From Pseudoscleropodium purum (taxonomy: Eukaryota > Streptophyta > Bryopsida > Hypnales > Brachytheciaceae), in NCBI GenBank assembly GCA_963969395.1, contig OZ017801.1, positions 18,667,611 through 18,731,610 on the forward strand: a stretch of 64,000 bases of DNA, given 5' to 3'. Under the pieces are notes generated by a model that worked only from the letters and a program-made list of their open reading frames with translations, was not told the origin of the DNA and ran no database searches. Both the position numbers and the translations under genes were made by a program. Shown here in pieces: positions 50,053 through 61,814 of the stretch (its first letter is position 1; each line of letters opens with the position of its first letter).

Positions 50053-51582
50053 CATGGAATAATTTGGAGCAAATAATTACTCACACAAATAACACATGAA
50101 TTGTGAAAGTGTCACAACTTTGAAACCTCATTTAAGTGTAGAAATAAAAAAAATTTCAAAATTTTTTAACTAGGGAATGCAAAAACCAAACATTAATTCA
50201 ATTCCAAAAATTCATTTGTGATTTGAGTTCTCCATTCAAAAGTTTTACACAAAGTTTAGAGGAGGTTCATGTTCATTCTCTCTTCTTAACTTTGTCCATA
50301 ACTTTTCAATAAATGATTTAAATTATAAATAGATTTTTGAAGTTGAAAGTCAACTTAATTACCCACATTTATTAAATTGGTTTTTTCTAAAAGAAATTGA
50401 ATTATTATGCATAAATGAGGTTTGAAGTTATAACAAACTTGCAAATTTTACATTTTTGCATATCCCATATGGATTGTTGCACCTCCCACCTTTGACCTAT
50501 ATAAAGTGTAGGCCTTCTCCAATGTGACATACAATAAGTTCATTGAGACTTTCAATTGAATTTAGAATAATAGAATTATCTTGTATATAATAATCATTTT
50601 TATTGCTATTAATGCTGATTAATTTTTTAACAACTTACTTTAATTGCCTCTAATAGAACAAGCCAATCTATATACATGAAGATGCTAAATTAACACATGG
50701 TATTGAATCAAACTAATAGAGTTCTTGTACAATACACAAAATGTGCTTTTTTATTTATGTTCAGTGCCTACCATTTGAGGGCGCCTATGTAAATATGTTG
50801 ACTTCATTACTCACTATTCATTTCAAATTGTGCTAGAAACTGGGTGTTTAACCATGTTGTTTACAACATAGATTTATACTCGTGTTTATAGACTTTGTAG
50901 ATGATCATACGAAGGTCCATGCAGAGGGGGATTCTTTTATTGGAGACCTTGAAAATTTGGAAGAGAAAAATACCATTTCTTCTCTTAGCAATGAATGTTC
51001 TACTTCAAAAGCTTCCAAAAATGGCGAAAGGAGAGTCAAGACAAATCTAAAACACCTCCAAGATACGAATTGGTGGAGCCAAAATACCAAATTCCATTTA
51101 ATAAACAAGCTTGTAATGCTTTTTCTTCTATAGATGTGTGCAAGTGGAGGAAGGATAGACTTCATCAACATGAAAAATTTTCACCAACTAAAGTTCCTTA
51201 TTGGTTGTCTAAAAATGCCTAACCTTGATTATGGTATCAAATGCAATAGTGATGTAGACATTAAATTGATATCAATGGCACAAAAGTAGTGAGTCACTTA
51301 GCTTTTGAGCTTTGCAACCAACATTTCTTGCACGACTTGTTGCAATTGCTTCAGTAAAAAATCCTTCCAAATATTGATGATCATGCATGTATACAATATG
51401 CTAAATCAAGATGCCAACATTTAACAATTTACTTCACCACTCAAAAATTTGGATTGTAAGAACCTAGATTAGATATTCCAGTGCATGTTTCATCTAATAA
51501 TGTATTCACTAACAATTGAATTGGACATATGAAATTTCAAAAAAAGTGTTTCATTGCAACAATGATTTTGATTGAAACATCC
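50053..51582. other. AT-rich intergenic DNA, no supported gene
   Basis: Frames at 50,882-51,133 and 50,995-51,222 overlap in different phases, and both lack domains and splice support. A decayed coding remnant is possible but cannot be shown. Confidence 0.4.
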
Positions 51583-51772
51583 AATCTAGTTCCACCAATG
51601 AAGTATGCATACCCATCAAGGACCTTCAATCCAATTGCTTCCCTATCTACAAAAGTCTTACATTTCAGCCCCCTTAAATGTAGGGTGGATGTAGACAGGA
51701 AAGCAATTGGGTTGAGGGTCCATAATGGATATGCATACCTTACCATGGTGAGTCCACCAAGTGGGACTGGAT
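51583..51772. repeat. 190-bp foldback with long arms
   Basis: The left half AATCTAGTTCCACC...GTATGCATACCCATCAAGGA...CAATTGCTTCCCTATCTAC pairs with the inverse of the right half AATCCAGTCCCACT...GTATGCATATCCATTATGGA...CAATTGCTTTCCTGTCTAC. The short centre is itself palindromic (ACATTT/AAATGT). Because the halves mirror each other, both strands show similar open frames (103 and 93 codons); these are artefacts of the palindrome. This could be a foldback transposon or a small-RNA precursor. Confidence 0.8.
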
Positions 51773-52556
51773 TAACATTCTGGCACAACATGTATAAACA
51801 GGTGGATATTGGAGACATTCAGGTATGCTATAGGCAATAATTGCTGCAATAGTTCCGTTCTAATTTAGTATCTAAAGTGGAGAAAATCGCAAATCTCATA
51901 ATGGAATACAAGCACACAAATAGCCTAAAATCCTTCAGTCACCAAGAGCCTAGAAAGCGTACAAGCATGATTCTGTCGAAGAATCAATGGAGTTTGTATA
52001 GAAATGCCCTCGTATCCTTTTAAGATTAGAAGCCTCAAAAATCACTACTGAGTCTGTACATCAGTTTCAGACTAAACAGTAGCATATCTACAAGACAAAT
52101 TCTTAAGAGTAAACGAAGGACAGCGGAAATAAACTAAATACTGGAAGAAACTGTGCTCGAAAGGTATCTAACAGGATGTCAGACGAAATGTCCAGACAAC
52201 CGCTAATGTACAAGTTCGCAGTCACTAGAAATTTTCTAATTGCTGAAGAACCACTAACTATACTACATTTGGGTTTATCAGAAGAAAGGGATACAACTAG
52301 GAGACTTAACAAATATTGCTTAGCTTCTAAACTGCTGCCCTGTCCCAAAATCGTTCCTCCATGAAGTGCATGACTACGTGAAATCATGGCGAGAAGAAAA
52401 ACGTTCAGTCACCTACAATTCAAATCCAGTCAATTTCATAAGTCTCTAATTCTCAGGAGCTCAATACATCAGAATTCCCAAACCTCAGACTAGAGCGTAA
52501 GTGACCAGGCTGAGAAATATTGCTAAAAATTGAGACTTTGAATGTGATCCCCACCT
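51773..52556. other. Intergenic/3' region of the CCDC97-like gene, no gene seen
   Basis: Moderate composition. The minus-strand transcript of the neighbouring gene must end here, probably within 52.0-52.55 kb. No poly(A) signal was assigned. Confidence 0.4.
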
Positions 52557-55500
52557 TCAATCTTCCTCAAAGTATTTCTCCTCGGCATCTCTTGTAATTT
52601 CTGGCATCCAGTCATCGTCAAGAGCTGCATCGTTATCAATCTGCCCGTAGTCCACATGTTCCCTGTCCATCCCTGACAAGAACTTCTCCTGCATCACCCG
52701 AGTGAGGTCGTCCATCTTATCAGCTAACTCTGCAGGAGAGAGGTATTGGGCATCTGATGTTGTCTCCTCTCCTACCATGTCCGCAGAAGGTTGAGCAGCT
52801 TCTTCCCCAGAAGGCTCCACTGGACTCCCGCCTTCCGGGATTTCACCCTGGACGTCTCTGGGATGGCTTGCTCTTGAACCAGTAACGTTGTCCCGTGTTC
52901 TCTGATTTGCTTGTGGCATCTGTTCCTCGTCTTCAGACTCTATTTCAGATTCTGTATCCTGTGAATACGGAAACATATATGACAGTCAGAAAACATCTAA
53001 CGGCTAATACTCAGGAGAGAAAACACACCATTGACGATTTTGAAGATGTTAGAGGTGTCCTTTCACTTTATCAAAGTGAGGTGCTGATCCTGTGTCAGTA
53101 CATAAGTAGCGGTCAATCTAAAACTGTCTAATTTGGTGATGGAAGAGTTATTATACTTTCGAGCCTCTCTATTTGCAAGGGTAGGAGAAGGGTAGGAGCT
53201 AAACCTCTATTTAGGAAGAAGACAACCCAATGTGATGGAATTGCATGCAATCATGGCTTGTCATTCCAAAAAATATACATGCTGATTAAAAACTCAAATG
53301 CAATAAGCAAACTAAGGACCAAAAAGAGGTTGACTTCAAGACTTTTAGGATACCTCTATTGAATCTGTAGGAGCAAGCAAGTTTTTTTGGGTTCATTTAG
53401 ACTTTTTTTTAAACTATATTGAGTTAAAAGGATAACTATAATTACCAATGTATCCTACTGGTATGACATAACATTCTCGAAAGGAGTTGTGAATTGTTTG
53501 GGCCTAACTGCTAATTCAAAACAAATCAAGATATCCAGGATGCTCTGATTCTTTAACATCTTATTTTAAGACAGATCCATTCACGTCTTGAGTTCAAGGA
53601 TGAAAGCATTGATACTCAAACATCCACCGTAGGCGGGTGTCGTTATTGCAACCCACAATGAAAGGGTGAGATGTCAACAGTGCTCTAGACGTTATGACCT
53701 AAAACCAAAAAGGATAGCACGAGCAAATAAATTTTGAAGAAAAGAAGACTCAATAAAAATGGAATACAAAACGTGTAGATTACTAGGCCAAAGAGATTTA
53801 CATATTCCTCCTCAAATTCAGATTCCTCGTCTTCCTGGGTCCGACGCTCAGCAGGCTCCTCCTCAACTGGTATTCCTGCTGCCACTCTCTCTTCCCTCAA
53901 ACGTTGTTGTATGTACGCCTCTTCTGAGCGTCGAATCAGAGTATCGGAAAATCGTTCCCCTGGTCTAACTCCTGGGTCACGAATTGCTGGGTCCTGAACA
54001 TCCTCAAAAAACATTTATTAAACCTGTGTATAAATTACTGCTGTCATGGAGAGCATGAGTTCATCAGTTTTACCAATTTTTAACCTCTGATGGCTTCTAA
54101 CCTTCTTCTATTTTGAAGATTTGCAACTATCCCTCATTAAATGAAACATCCATACAATTTTACATACCATTTCTATCACCGCCATACATAAACTTTAACT
54201 AAAAAAACTCAAAATCAGTTTCTAAAATCAATTACAAATAAAATAATAAAAAAATTTGAGTGAAATTCTCATGGTCCAAGTGGAAATTCCAATAACGTCA
54301 AGTCTGACAAAGTAGAGTAACCTCTCCAAGCTCCGTCCGATATACTTTTTACATTGAACAAAGCTTTTAGTTGTGAGTAATAGATGTTTGAAAACAATAG
54401 GGTTGATTGAGGCTGTAGCGGTTAAGTATCGTTAAAATCATTTTACCTGGAATTGTCCGACGTGCTCGTAATGCATCAGCGGGGACCGCATCCGCATTGC
54501 GTCTTCAGAAAAGTACTGGCCGTCCTGAACTAATCGATTCATGTAGGCCAACCTTCGGTTCTGCACTGTGGCAGCTCGTGACCGCTGGTCCTCAGCGCTC
54601 GGATTCATAGCACTTTTCAGACTCTTCAGATGCCAGTTCACTTCATAGTCGTCTTGGAGAATCTCAAACTCTTGTAGCTCAACTGAATTCAGGCTCTTTC
54701 CGTAGCGTTCTGCCATAGAAAAATTCAAAGAGAATGAGAAAGAAGCTCAAACCAGGGGTGGCAACTTACAGTAGGCTTGCCCAAAGAAATTATCAAAGGA
54801 ATGGACTATTGAACATTATTCATAAAAATAATACAGACTATGAACCAATGATTACATTTTTTGCAAACTTCATGCAAGAGGCAAAACCTGCATTCTTGTT
54901 CGAAAGAAACATGCAATATTTTACATAAGCTAAATAATTAAGTAGATAATTGCACATTATAATTAGGACTTTCTATTAGTACAATACGGACTAGCCCATT
55001 TTCCTTCACAAAATAGGAATTACTTTGAATAATTGTCTGTCCACACGTTCAGAATGAGATATGATTGCATCCTACTCGAGTTCTCGACTTGCACTAGACA
55101 ATTCCATTCTCTGTTGTGTAGAATTACTTCGAATTTTGAACTTCAATTATTCATTGAAGTTCTCAGCTTGAAACAGACAAATTTCATTCCAACTTCTGTA
55201 AAATTACGTCTGCTTTTGAACTTCTAAAATCATTTGTTCACGATTATCTACCAAGTTGTCACCCTGAGAGCTCAAAACACAGGGAATTGACGCTGTGGAA
55301 GAGAAATAACCTAAAAACACCATAGACTACCCCTCTTACTTCGCAAAATAGAAAATATCTTTGGATTACTAGTGTCTTATAGTAAAGTTTACATGTCCAA
55401 ATTGAAATAATCGTTCCATATTATTCAAGTTCTCAACTTGCACCAGACAATTCCATTCTAAATGTGTAAAATTATCTTTACTTTCGAACTTATGAGATTA

Positions 55501-55796
55501 TTTCTTCAAGATTAACTACCGTGCTGTCACCCTGGGAACTCAAAACACAGGAAATTGCGCTTCAAAAGAAAAAAGACACTAGGGTTTGGTGGAAGCGAGA
55601 GATTACCTAAAAACACCGCAGCGTCTCGACGAAGAAGGTTGGCAAGGTGATCCTTGCGCTCAATCTGGGTGACGGGCTGAGCCCGTGTGGCGAGCGCGTG
55701 CGGCAAGTAGAGATCCGGCTGACGAGAGAGACGCTCACAAATCATGTCGATCCCATCTCCCGTCATCTCCGGCGATTTTACGAACTCCCGCCCCAT
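52557..55796 (-). CDS. CCDC97: CCDC97-like protein (CCD97-like C-terminal domain), four exons
   Basis: Minus-strand exons are 55796-55607, 54709-54447, 53993-53802 and 52958-52557 (190, 263, 192 and 402 bases), totalling 1,047 bases or 348 residues, close to the animal protein. Junctions: TTTTTAG|GTAATC, ATGGCAG|AACGC, TTCCAG|GTAAAA, TTCAG|GACCC, GAATAT|GTAAAT and TTCACAG|GATAC. The N-terminus reads MGREFVKSPEMTGDGIDMIC. FLERYGKSL spans exons 1-2, followed by DYEVNWHLKSL, NRRLAYMNRLVQDGQYFSED and HYEHVGQFQ. The third exon is Glu/Arg-rich, and the last ends in DYGQIDNDAALDDDW and DAEEKYFEED, the conserved acidic tail. This matches the CCD97-like (former DUF2052) family. The human member has been reported with the SF3B splicing complex; a splicing role here is inference. 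The exon 3 acceptor could instead lie nine bases upstream. The gene is intact. Confidence 0.88.
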
Positions 55797-57419
55797 CCCT
55801 AACCAGCACTACTCCTGCGTCAAGCTTCTCCACCTCAAAGCCTTGAAGTCTCTGTTTTTCTATGGAAAACCTCGAGAGCTCTGTGTTGCAATCCCACTCT
55901 CTCCCAAAATATGCTACAAAGGTTCACGGAATTTCTTGCAATCACAGCAAACAGAAACGAACTAATTCGAACCTACAGTTACAATGTCGTGCGCACAAAT
56001 CCTTACAATACTGCTGAAACGCGCTGCAGTGAGAGGAGAAGCCCAGTACTTGGTGAAGAAGGTTCCTCAGGCCGTGACGCTGACGGTCGCGAACTAGAGA
56101 CGCGCGTCTGCGGCCGGTGCTTCCTTGATGCGATTGCCACATGCCGGGAGAACTGGAGGAAGCGCTACTTGGAGGGACCAAGGTTTTATTTCATTTTTTG
56201 TTGGGGCAAGTGCTTGGAGTCATGGAGCTCTTTACATAAAAAAATATAGATTAAGTTTGTAGAATTTGGATATTTCATGTATTCATCCAAATTGGACCAA
56301 TATTTTTTTGAAAATTTAGTCGCAATTTAGTGATTTCATGCATCGGAGATGGGGAATATATTATCAAACATTCACTCAAAAAATAGTGGGCCTACAATTG
56401 AGGTAGTTACAAAATTAAGTAGGTGCAATCTTTGTTTTTACAACTTTTTTAGAAGTCATTCATCTAACACTTTTTGTCCACAACAACATTTTGGGCTAAG
56501 AGCAACAAAAAATTTACTAACATGGCATTTACACAACAATTTGGGAAGAGTGTTGCTCAATGCATAGCAAATATAGAACCTCTGAAATGTATACCAATTT
56601 TACATTCCTTCTACAGACCAGACACAAAGTTCATGTTCCTTTAGCTACACGCTACCCAACAATTGAAAATATCAATGGCAGTTAAATTCACAAACTCCAA
56701 AGATAAATTACAGTACATTACATAAGCTTATCTTTGGATTTATAACTTCCAATGTCCTATCAAGAGCTTTTATATCAAACTGCGCTCTTTGATTCACCAC
56801 TTCATAGTGAATTGATTGATAGTGTATTTCACCATTATCTCTTGAAAATTCATTTTGATTCAGATATTTTGCAAGTTTCCTTAGGATTATCCATTTATCA
56901 TATGTCAAAATTTGAGTCCATTAGAAAACAAACTCACTCACTACATGAAGGCACTTATTCTTAAACATTCCTCCTAATTATTTGTGCAATCAGAGAAGGC
57001 TAAGGTGTATAGAAAACTACCATAGCTAAAGTTGAATTAATAGTTTATATCTCTCAACTTAAGTAGTACCTACTAGAAATTAATCACAAGAAAAATCTAG
57101 TATGAAAGTTGGACAAATGCCCTTTTGTTTCCAAATTCCATTTCTCATGTATTTAGTGTATCTTTTTATGGAATTCTTCAAAAATTCTATAGATGGACAT
57201 TTTGGACATCTTTTTTTTGTGTAGTTATACATACGTATATACAAAGCCCACCTACTTGCATTGGAGACAAGTGTCACTGGGAGTATGTGTCACTAGATTG
57301 AGGCGTCATTATTAATTCTCACTGGTGTTGAGGTTCATGTTTGATTGATACAATTGACTAGTGTTATACAAATTTACAGTACTTCGAAAGCTCGATCGAT
57401 CACTTTGGACTAACTTGCA
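55797..57419. other. Upstream region of the CCDC97-like gene and AT-rich spacer
   Basis: A GC-richer patch at 55.8-56.2 kb is the likely promoter of the minus-strand gene and might be bidirectional. A 37-codon plus frame starts at about 55,984 (MSCAQILTILLKRAAVRGEA) but has no recognised family and no supported next exon. From 56.2 to 57.4 kb the DNA is AT-rich with no gene seen. Confidence 0.4.
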
Positions 57420-57895
57420 CAGGGTTGACGAATTTCTACGTCCGCCCCAAAATAGCGTCCGTTTTTTGGATGCACAGACGCTAGCGGACGCAGCGTCCCT
57501 CTCGCCGTCGGAAGGCGGACGGGCGGGGCGGACGGACGGGGCGGCTTAGAAAACCCATTTTGGGTTTTTTGTTTTGATTGTTTTCACCAATGAGAGATTG
57601 AGAGTGAAGTCATTTTGATTTTGATTTTTCTTATATTGCAATTGCGATTCAATAGAGTTGTATATCACTATTTATGTAAAAGCTAAAATATGAAATATAT
57701 TTTTAATTTTTTTTGTTGAATTTCAATTTGATTTAGAAACAAAATCACTTTAAAATCCAGTGAGATGTATATCATCAATAAACAAACAATTTTATAATAA
57801 AATGATTGAAAAAACCATTGTCATTTGTCAACATGAGCTCCATATATCATGAGCAACTAAACAATCAAACATCTAAATTCACATCTCCACAATTC

Positions 57896-60800
57896 CTATG
57901 GACGCCAATCCACATCTCCTCTAACCTCAGCCCCACTATTCTCTCCTACAGCTCTCCGTTCAAAATCTTCATTATCGAAGTCATCTTCATTGTCGGAGTC
58001 ATCTTCATTGTTGGAATCAAGTATCGTTGTCTCCTTCAAGTCTTCTCTCGAAGTAGGTTTACTCCCTTCTTTCGAATTTAATTTTTCTTTTTTTACTTTG
58101 ACAGAACGATTAAAGGCTTTTTGAATAGGAACCTTTTTTTTCTTTCTATTTGACAAAGTAACAACATTTTCATCAAGAGGGGTCCTATTCTTCACTGGAG
58201 AGGTAACAAAAGGTTGCATTTCTCTTTTCGCTTTCACGTTACTCGATTCTTGAACCATCAATCTCGATGTAGGGTCGACATGTCCATGAACGGTTATCTC
58301 CACTTTGGCTTTCTTTTGAAGTAATAGAGTGCCGTTTGTTGATTTGATGGGTTCTTGCACCATTCTTTTTCCTAAAATGCGAGCACGCAAAGATGCCAAT
58401 GGCATCGGATCACTATCCGTATCACTTAGGCTTGTAGGTGATGACGCTACTTTTCGTAGATTACCGCCTATAGAAATTTCTTTGGAAATGTTCATTAGGC
58501 GTTTTCCAAATCCAAAGCTCTGAGAATCATTCAATCGTGTGCTAACAGACTTCAACGGTATTGGTGGAAGAGCACTAGATCTCGGTTCTTCAAAAATTGA
58601 CTTCATTAGCTCTTTTCCTTTATCACTCTTCACAATTGCCGAATTTGTGACTGCTTTCCCAAGTGAATTATTATTTTTCTGTACCGCAATATTTGGTTCC
58701 CCCTCATCACCACTATTGTTGCCCACATCTTTTGGAACGTCCACCTCCATGACCGCATCTTCTCTTTTGTCGTTTCCTTGCACTACATTTAATGCCACAG
58801 ATGGAGATTGAGAAATTAAAACTTCTTCATTTCTCCCCTCATCACCAATAGCATTCTCATTGATTTTCACCTCTTTGGCAATAGCGTTTGCCTTTTCCGA
58901 TAGAATGTTTTCGCTATTCAAGAATCCCATTCCATTGCAATATGCAGTTAAAGAAGGTAGATTCTCCTGTACCCCTACATTGTCCTCGTCTTCACAAAAG
59001 GTATATGCATCGTTTGCATTGTCGGGAACGACATCTTTGCGGTTTAGATGATAATCATGCGTATCATTCATCAAATCGGGAAAACCTTACATAACGTCTT
59101 CATCTCCCCATGCTGTCGTACGATTGAAGTCATCTCCGCCATCTACAGCTGAAAGGGCCCTTTCCAAATTCTCGTCATCATCGTCATCATCATCTTCTAA
59201 TGTCGGTCTATCTAAATCCTCTGATTCCATCGGATCCACATTATCATTATACCATTTTTTTTCATCTTTTTTCTTCAATGCGTTTAATACTTTGGAATTG
59301 GTATACACGTACACCAAATCCGCTGCTCTCTCCGGCTTCAATTTATTTCGAAATTTGTTGTGAACAAAAAAATAGTTGCTCTAATTCCGTTCACATGAAG
59401 ATGATGATACCGGTTGAGCCAATATCCTCTTCATTAATGGAGCTATAAACTTGCCACATACACCTTCAAAATCCCACCAAACATATGCGGACAACATTTG
59501 ATCTCCCGGATTCAACATATTGTGGAATAGAGGTTCCTTGTGTCGAAAAGCTACAAATTCCTTCACCACTGTTGCATATTCATCCGGTTTACATATTCTC
59601 TCCAAAACTTTCTTACATCCTAACATTGCATCTGCGTCATCCGCTAGCTTTTTGTCATGAAAAAGGTATGGATTCAAAAGAGCTGCGGCTGATTGGAGAT
59701 CGTTGTCCACCATTCTTCTTCGGGCATAAAAAGACTGTACCAATGGAATTGCAAGTTCTTCTAGCAAACAAAATGGTGGACTTTGTAATTCGTTCACGTG
59801 CTTCTCTAACTTCCTCATGATATGCAACATCTTCCCCATGCATGGTGATTTTGAATTCAAATCGCAGAGTGCACATATGATTGGTTCAACCATCTCCACA
59901 TAATTGATGGACCGATTCCAAAAATGGTCATCAAGAACAATTTTCTTCACCGCTAAGGCCAAGTCTTTTGGTTGGACTTTGGCTCCACGTTTCTTCTTGA
60001 CAGTATATATATACTCAACCCATTGCGGATCTACCACCGTTTGTTCCAATGCTCCTCTCAATTTTGTCAAATGCTCTATCGTGATAAATTTAGAGGCGAA
60101 CCTTGTATCCCCAAGCATCAAGAGATCAAGATTTGACGAATACTTTCGCAATAAAGCTAGCGGCATATGTCTCTTCCTGATAAATTTAGCTACAAGAACT
60201 CCTTTATCCAATTTGGAAGCAATCCATTTCTGTACAGCCCAATCTTTCAACAACAAATTCAAAGCATGTACCACGTACTCTTGGTAAAAAATATGAGGAT
60301 ATTTTGCAGATATTACATCCCATGCGGACGGATTCACGGGAGCATTATCCGTAGTTATTAACACGACGTTCTTGGACCCCACTTGTTTAATGAATTTTTC
60401 CAACACAGCTGCCAAGTACTCCGCATTTTTTTCACGACCACTTGTATCCACAGATTCAAGAAATTCTTCACCTGCGGATGATACAAGCATGGCATTGATG
60501 AGAGGTCGATTAGTCACTGAGCTCCATCCATCAATGGACAATGTTGCTCCAAATTTTTGAATGCTATCTTCGGTCCGCGCATTCAATTGTGTCTGAATGT
60601 TGGTCTTCGCCTCATTCAACAATTTGTACCGAAGATCGTGGTATGAGGGAGGAATGTATGGCCTACCAAACGTAGCCGTTTTCTTCACTGCTTCTTTAAA
60701 AACTGGATTTTGAGCCACGGAAAATGGTATGTTCGCTGAATAAAAAAAATTTGCCTACACTGAATGTAATTTGCGTCTATGACCTTCTTCAAACCCATTC

Positions 60801-61261
60801 ACTAAGCTGCCTTGCCTTTGAGGCTTAGAACTTGATGCCCTCGGGGTTTCACGTTCACTAGAAGCTTCCGTACTCAAAGTCATTTCAATTGTGGCACATA
60901 CCATTGATACCAATTCTTTGGACGCTGGACAAGAGTCTTCGTGGTCAGAATGCAACACAGCCTTTCCGGCCGAAAACTCTTAGACATCTGAAGGGCCAGG
61001 GTTGCCATCCACATTGTCCATTACAACGCATTTTGGAAAAACTTCTTCGCAATGCCGAAATAAATCTCGAACTGCCATTGATAATTGTGGACAAAGGCTC
61101 ACCCCTTTATCATGTACACCTCCAGGCCCAGAATAGCCTAAGTGGCTGAACATACGGCTGAGCTTTCTTGACATGCTCGCTTTGCAAAGCCTACATTTTA
61201 TTTTACCATCCTCTTGCACACTAAACCAAGGAGAAAAATCCCCCGTTAGTTTGGCCACCAT
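57896..61261 (-). pseudogene. hAT transposase with BED zinc finger, interrupted by four in-frame stops
   Basis: One continuous reading frame of 1,122 codons with no frameshift, interrupted by stops at 60980 (TAA), 60755 (TAG), 59381 (TAG) and 59087 (TAA). Order: a BED-type zinc finger near the N-terminus (PWFSVQEDGKIKCRLCKASM, then HLGYSGPGGVHD); a linker; NFFYSANIPFSVAQNPVF, the usual start of the catalytic region; a DUF659-like block with SIDGWSSVTNRPLINAMLVS and VLITTDNAP; VVHALNLLLKDW in place of the usual C-x-x-H-x-LNL; and SSSSCERN with KPERAADLVYVY, the C-terminal dimerisation region. Stops at 60755 and 59381 occupy positions where hAT proteins commonly have another residue, and for 59381 a Trp (CERNW). 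The last 397 codons are an unusual charged tail. It is almost certainly unable to make a full-length protein without readthrough. Confidence 0.85.
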
Positions 61262-61569
61262 ACTGACAAGTGTATGTTTTACCTCAATTTCAAAAGAAAC
61301 TAATAAAATGTTTTAAATTTGAAACCCACAACGTGACAATGTATACAATATCAATGAAATTAGTCATACAAAGCTTTGAAAATCAAAGCCCCCCCCGTCC
61401 ACCGAACTATGCATTACCAAGCAAGAGACTCAATAAATTGAAGCTCATAGCCCTTGGAAATCTTAGCGTTCGGTTTTTCAAGAATGAATACCAAAGCTTC
61501 TCTTCTAACATTTATAGTCCCCTCCAGAAAATTAAAGGTTCATTTTTAGGATTTCCGTTCAAAAACAAG

Positions 61570-61800
61570 CAACGGCCCGGACAGGGCTGAAGCGGACGGG
61601 CGGACAGGCTGGACGGGGGCGGTCGGACGCGGCGGACGGGGTGGGTGGACGGGGCAGGCGGACGGGTGGACGGACCAGTCGGATGGGGTGGTCGGGCGGA
61701 CAGGCCAGACGGGTCGAACGCGGCGGACGGGGCGGTCGGACGGGACTGTCTGCATTGTCCGCCTTCCGATGCCGTCTGCGCTTTGGACACGCCGACCGCC
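61570..61800. repeat. GC-rich subterminal CGGACGG array of the hAT element
   Basis: Dense variants of GGCGGACGGG, GGTGGACGGGGC and GTCGGACG occur over 230 bases in an otherwise AT-rich neighbourhood. Subterminal copies of short motifs are typical transposase-binding regions of hAT elements; that this array serves so is inference. A shorter counterpart lies at 57505-57545. Confidence 0.8.
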
Positions 61801-61814
61801 CTACTTAAACACTG

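Larger units (their letters stand above)
57420..61814 (-). mobile_element. Large hAT transposon, degenerate autonomous-type copy
   Basis: The left terminus CAGGGTTGACGAATTTCTAC lies at 57420. The proposed right terminus at 61814 reads, inverted, CAGTGTTTAAGTAGGGCGGT, sharing CAG-GTT and GGTCGG words with the left end of the 49.7-kb MITE. GC-rich subterminal regions flank the transposase: 57440-57545 and 61570-61800. Both contain TCGGAAGGCGGAC in opposite orientation (about 57507 and 61763). The transposase reads on the minus strand. Flanking octamers AACTTGCA and ATCGCCGA do not match, so either the right boundary is imprecise or the element has been rearranged. Confidence 0.75.

Noticed and set aside
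49637..50084. Opposed 141- and 137-codon frames
   Set aside because: Both are produced by GC-rich repeat sequence of the hAT MITE and cross its target duplication.
51529..51840. Opposed 103- and 93-codon frames with similar peptides
   Set aside because: Explained by the palindromic foldback; each half encodes the mirror of the other.
55911..56249. Gene divergent from the CCDC97-like gene
   Set aside because: GC-richer frames exist on both strands, but none is recognisable and no second exon could be supported; kept only as a possible bidirectional promoter.
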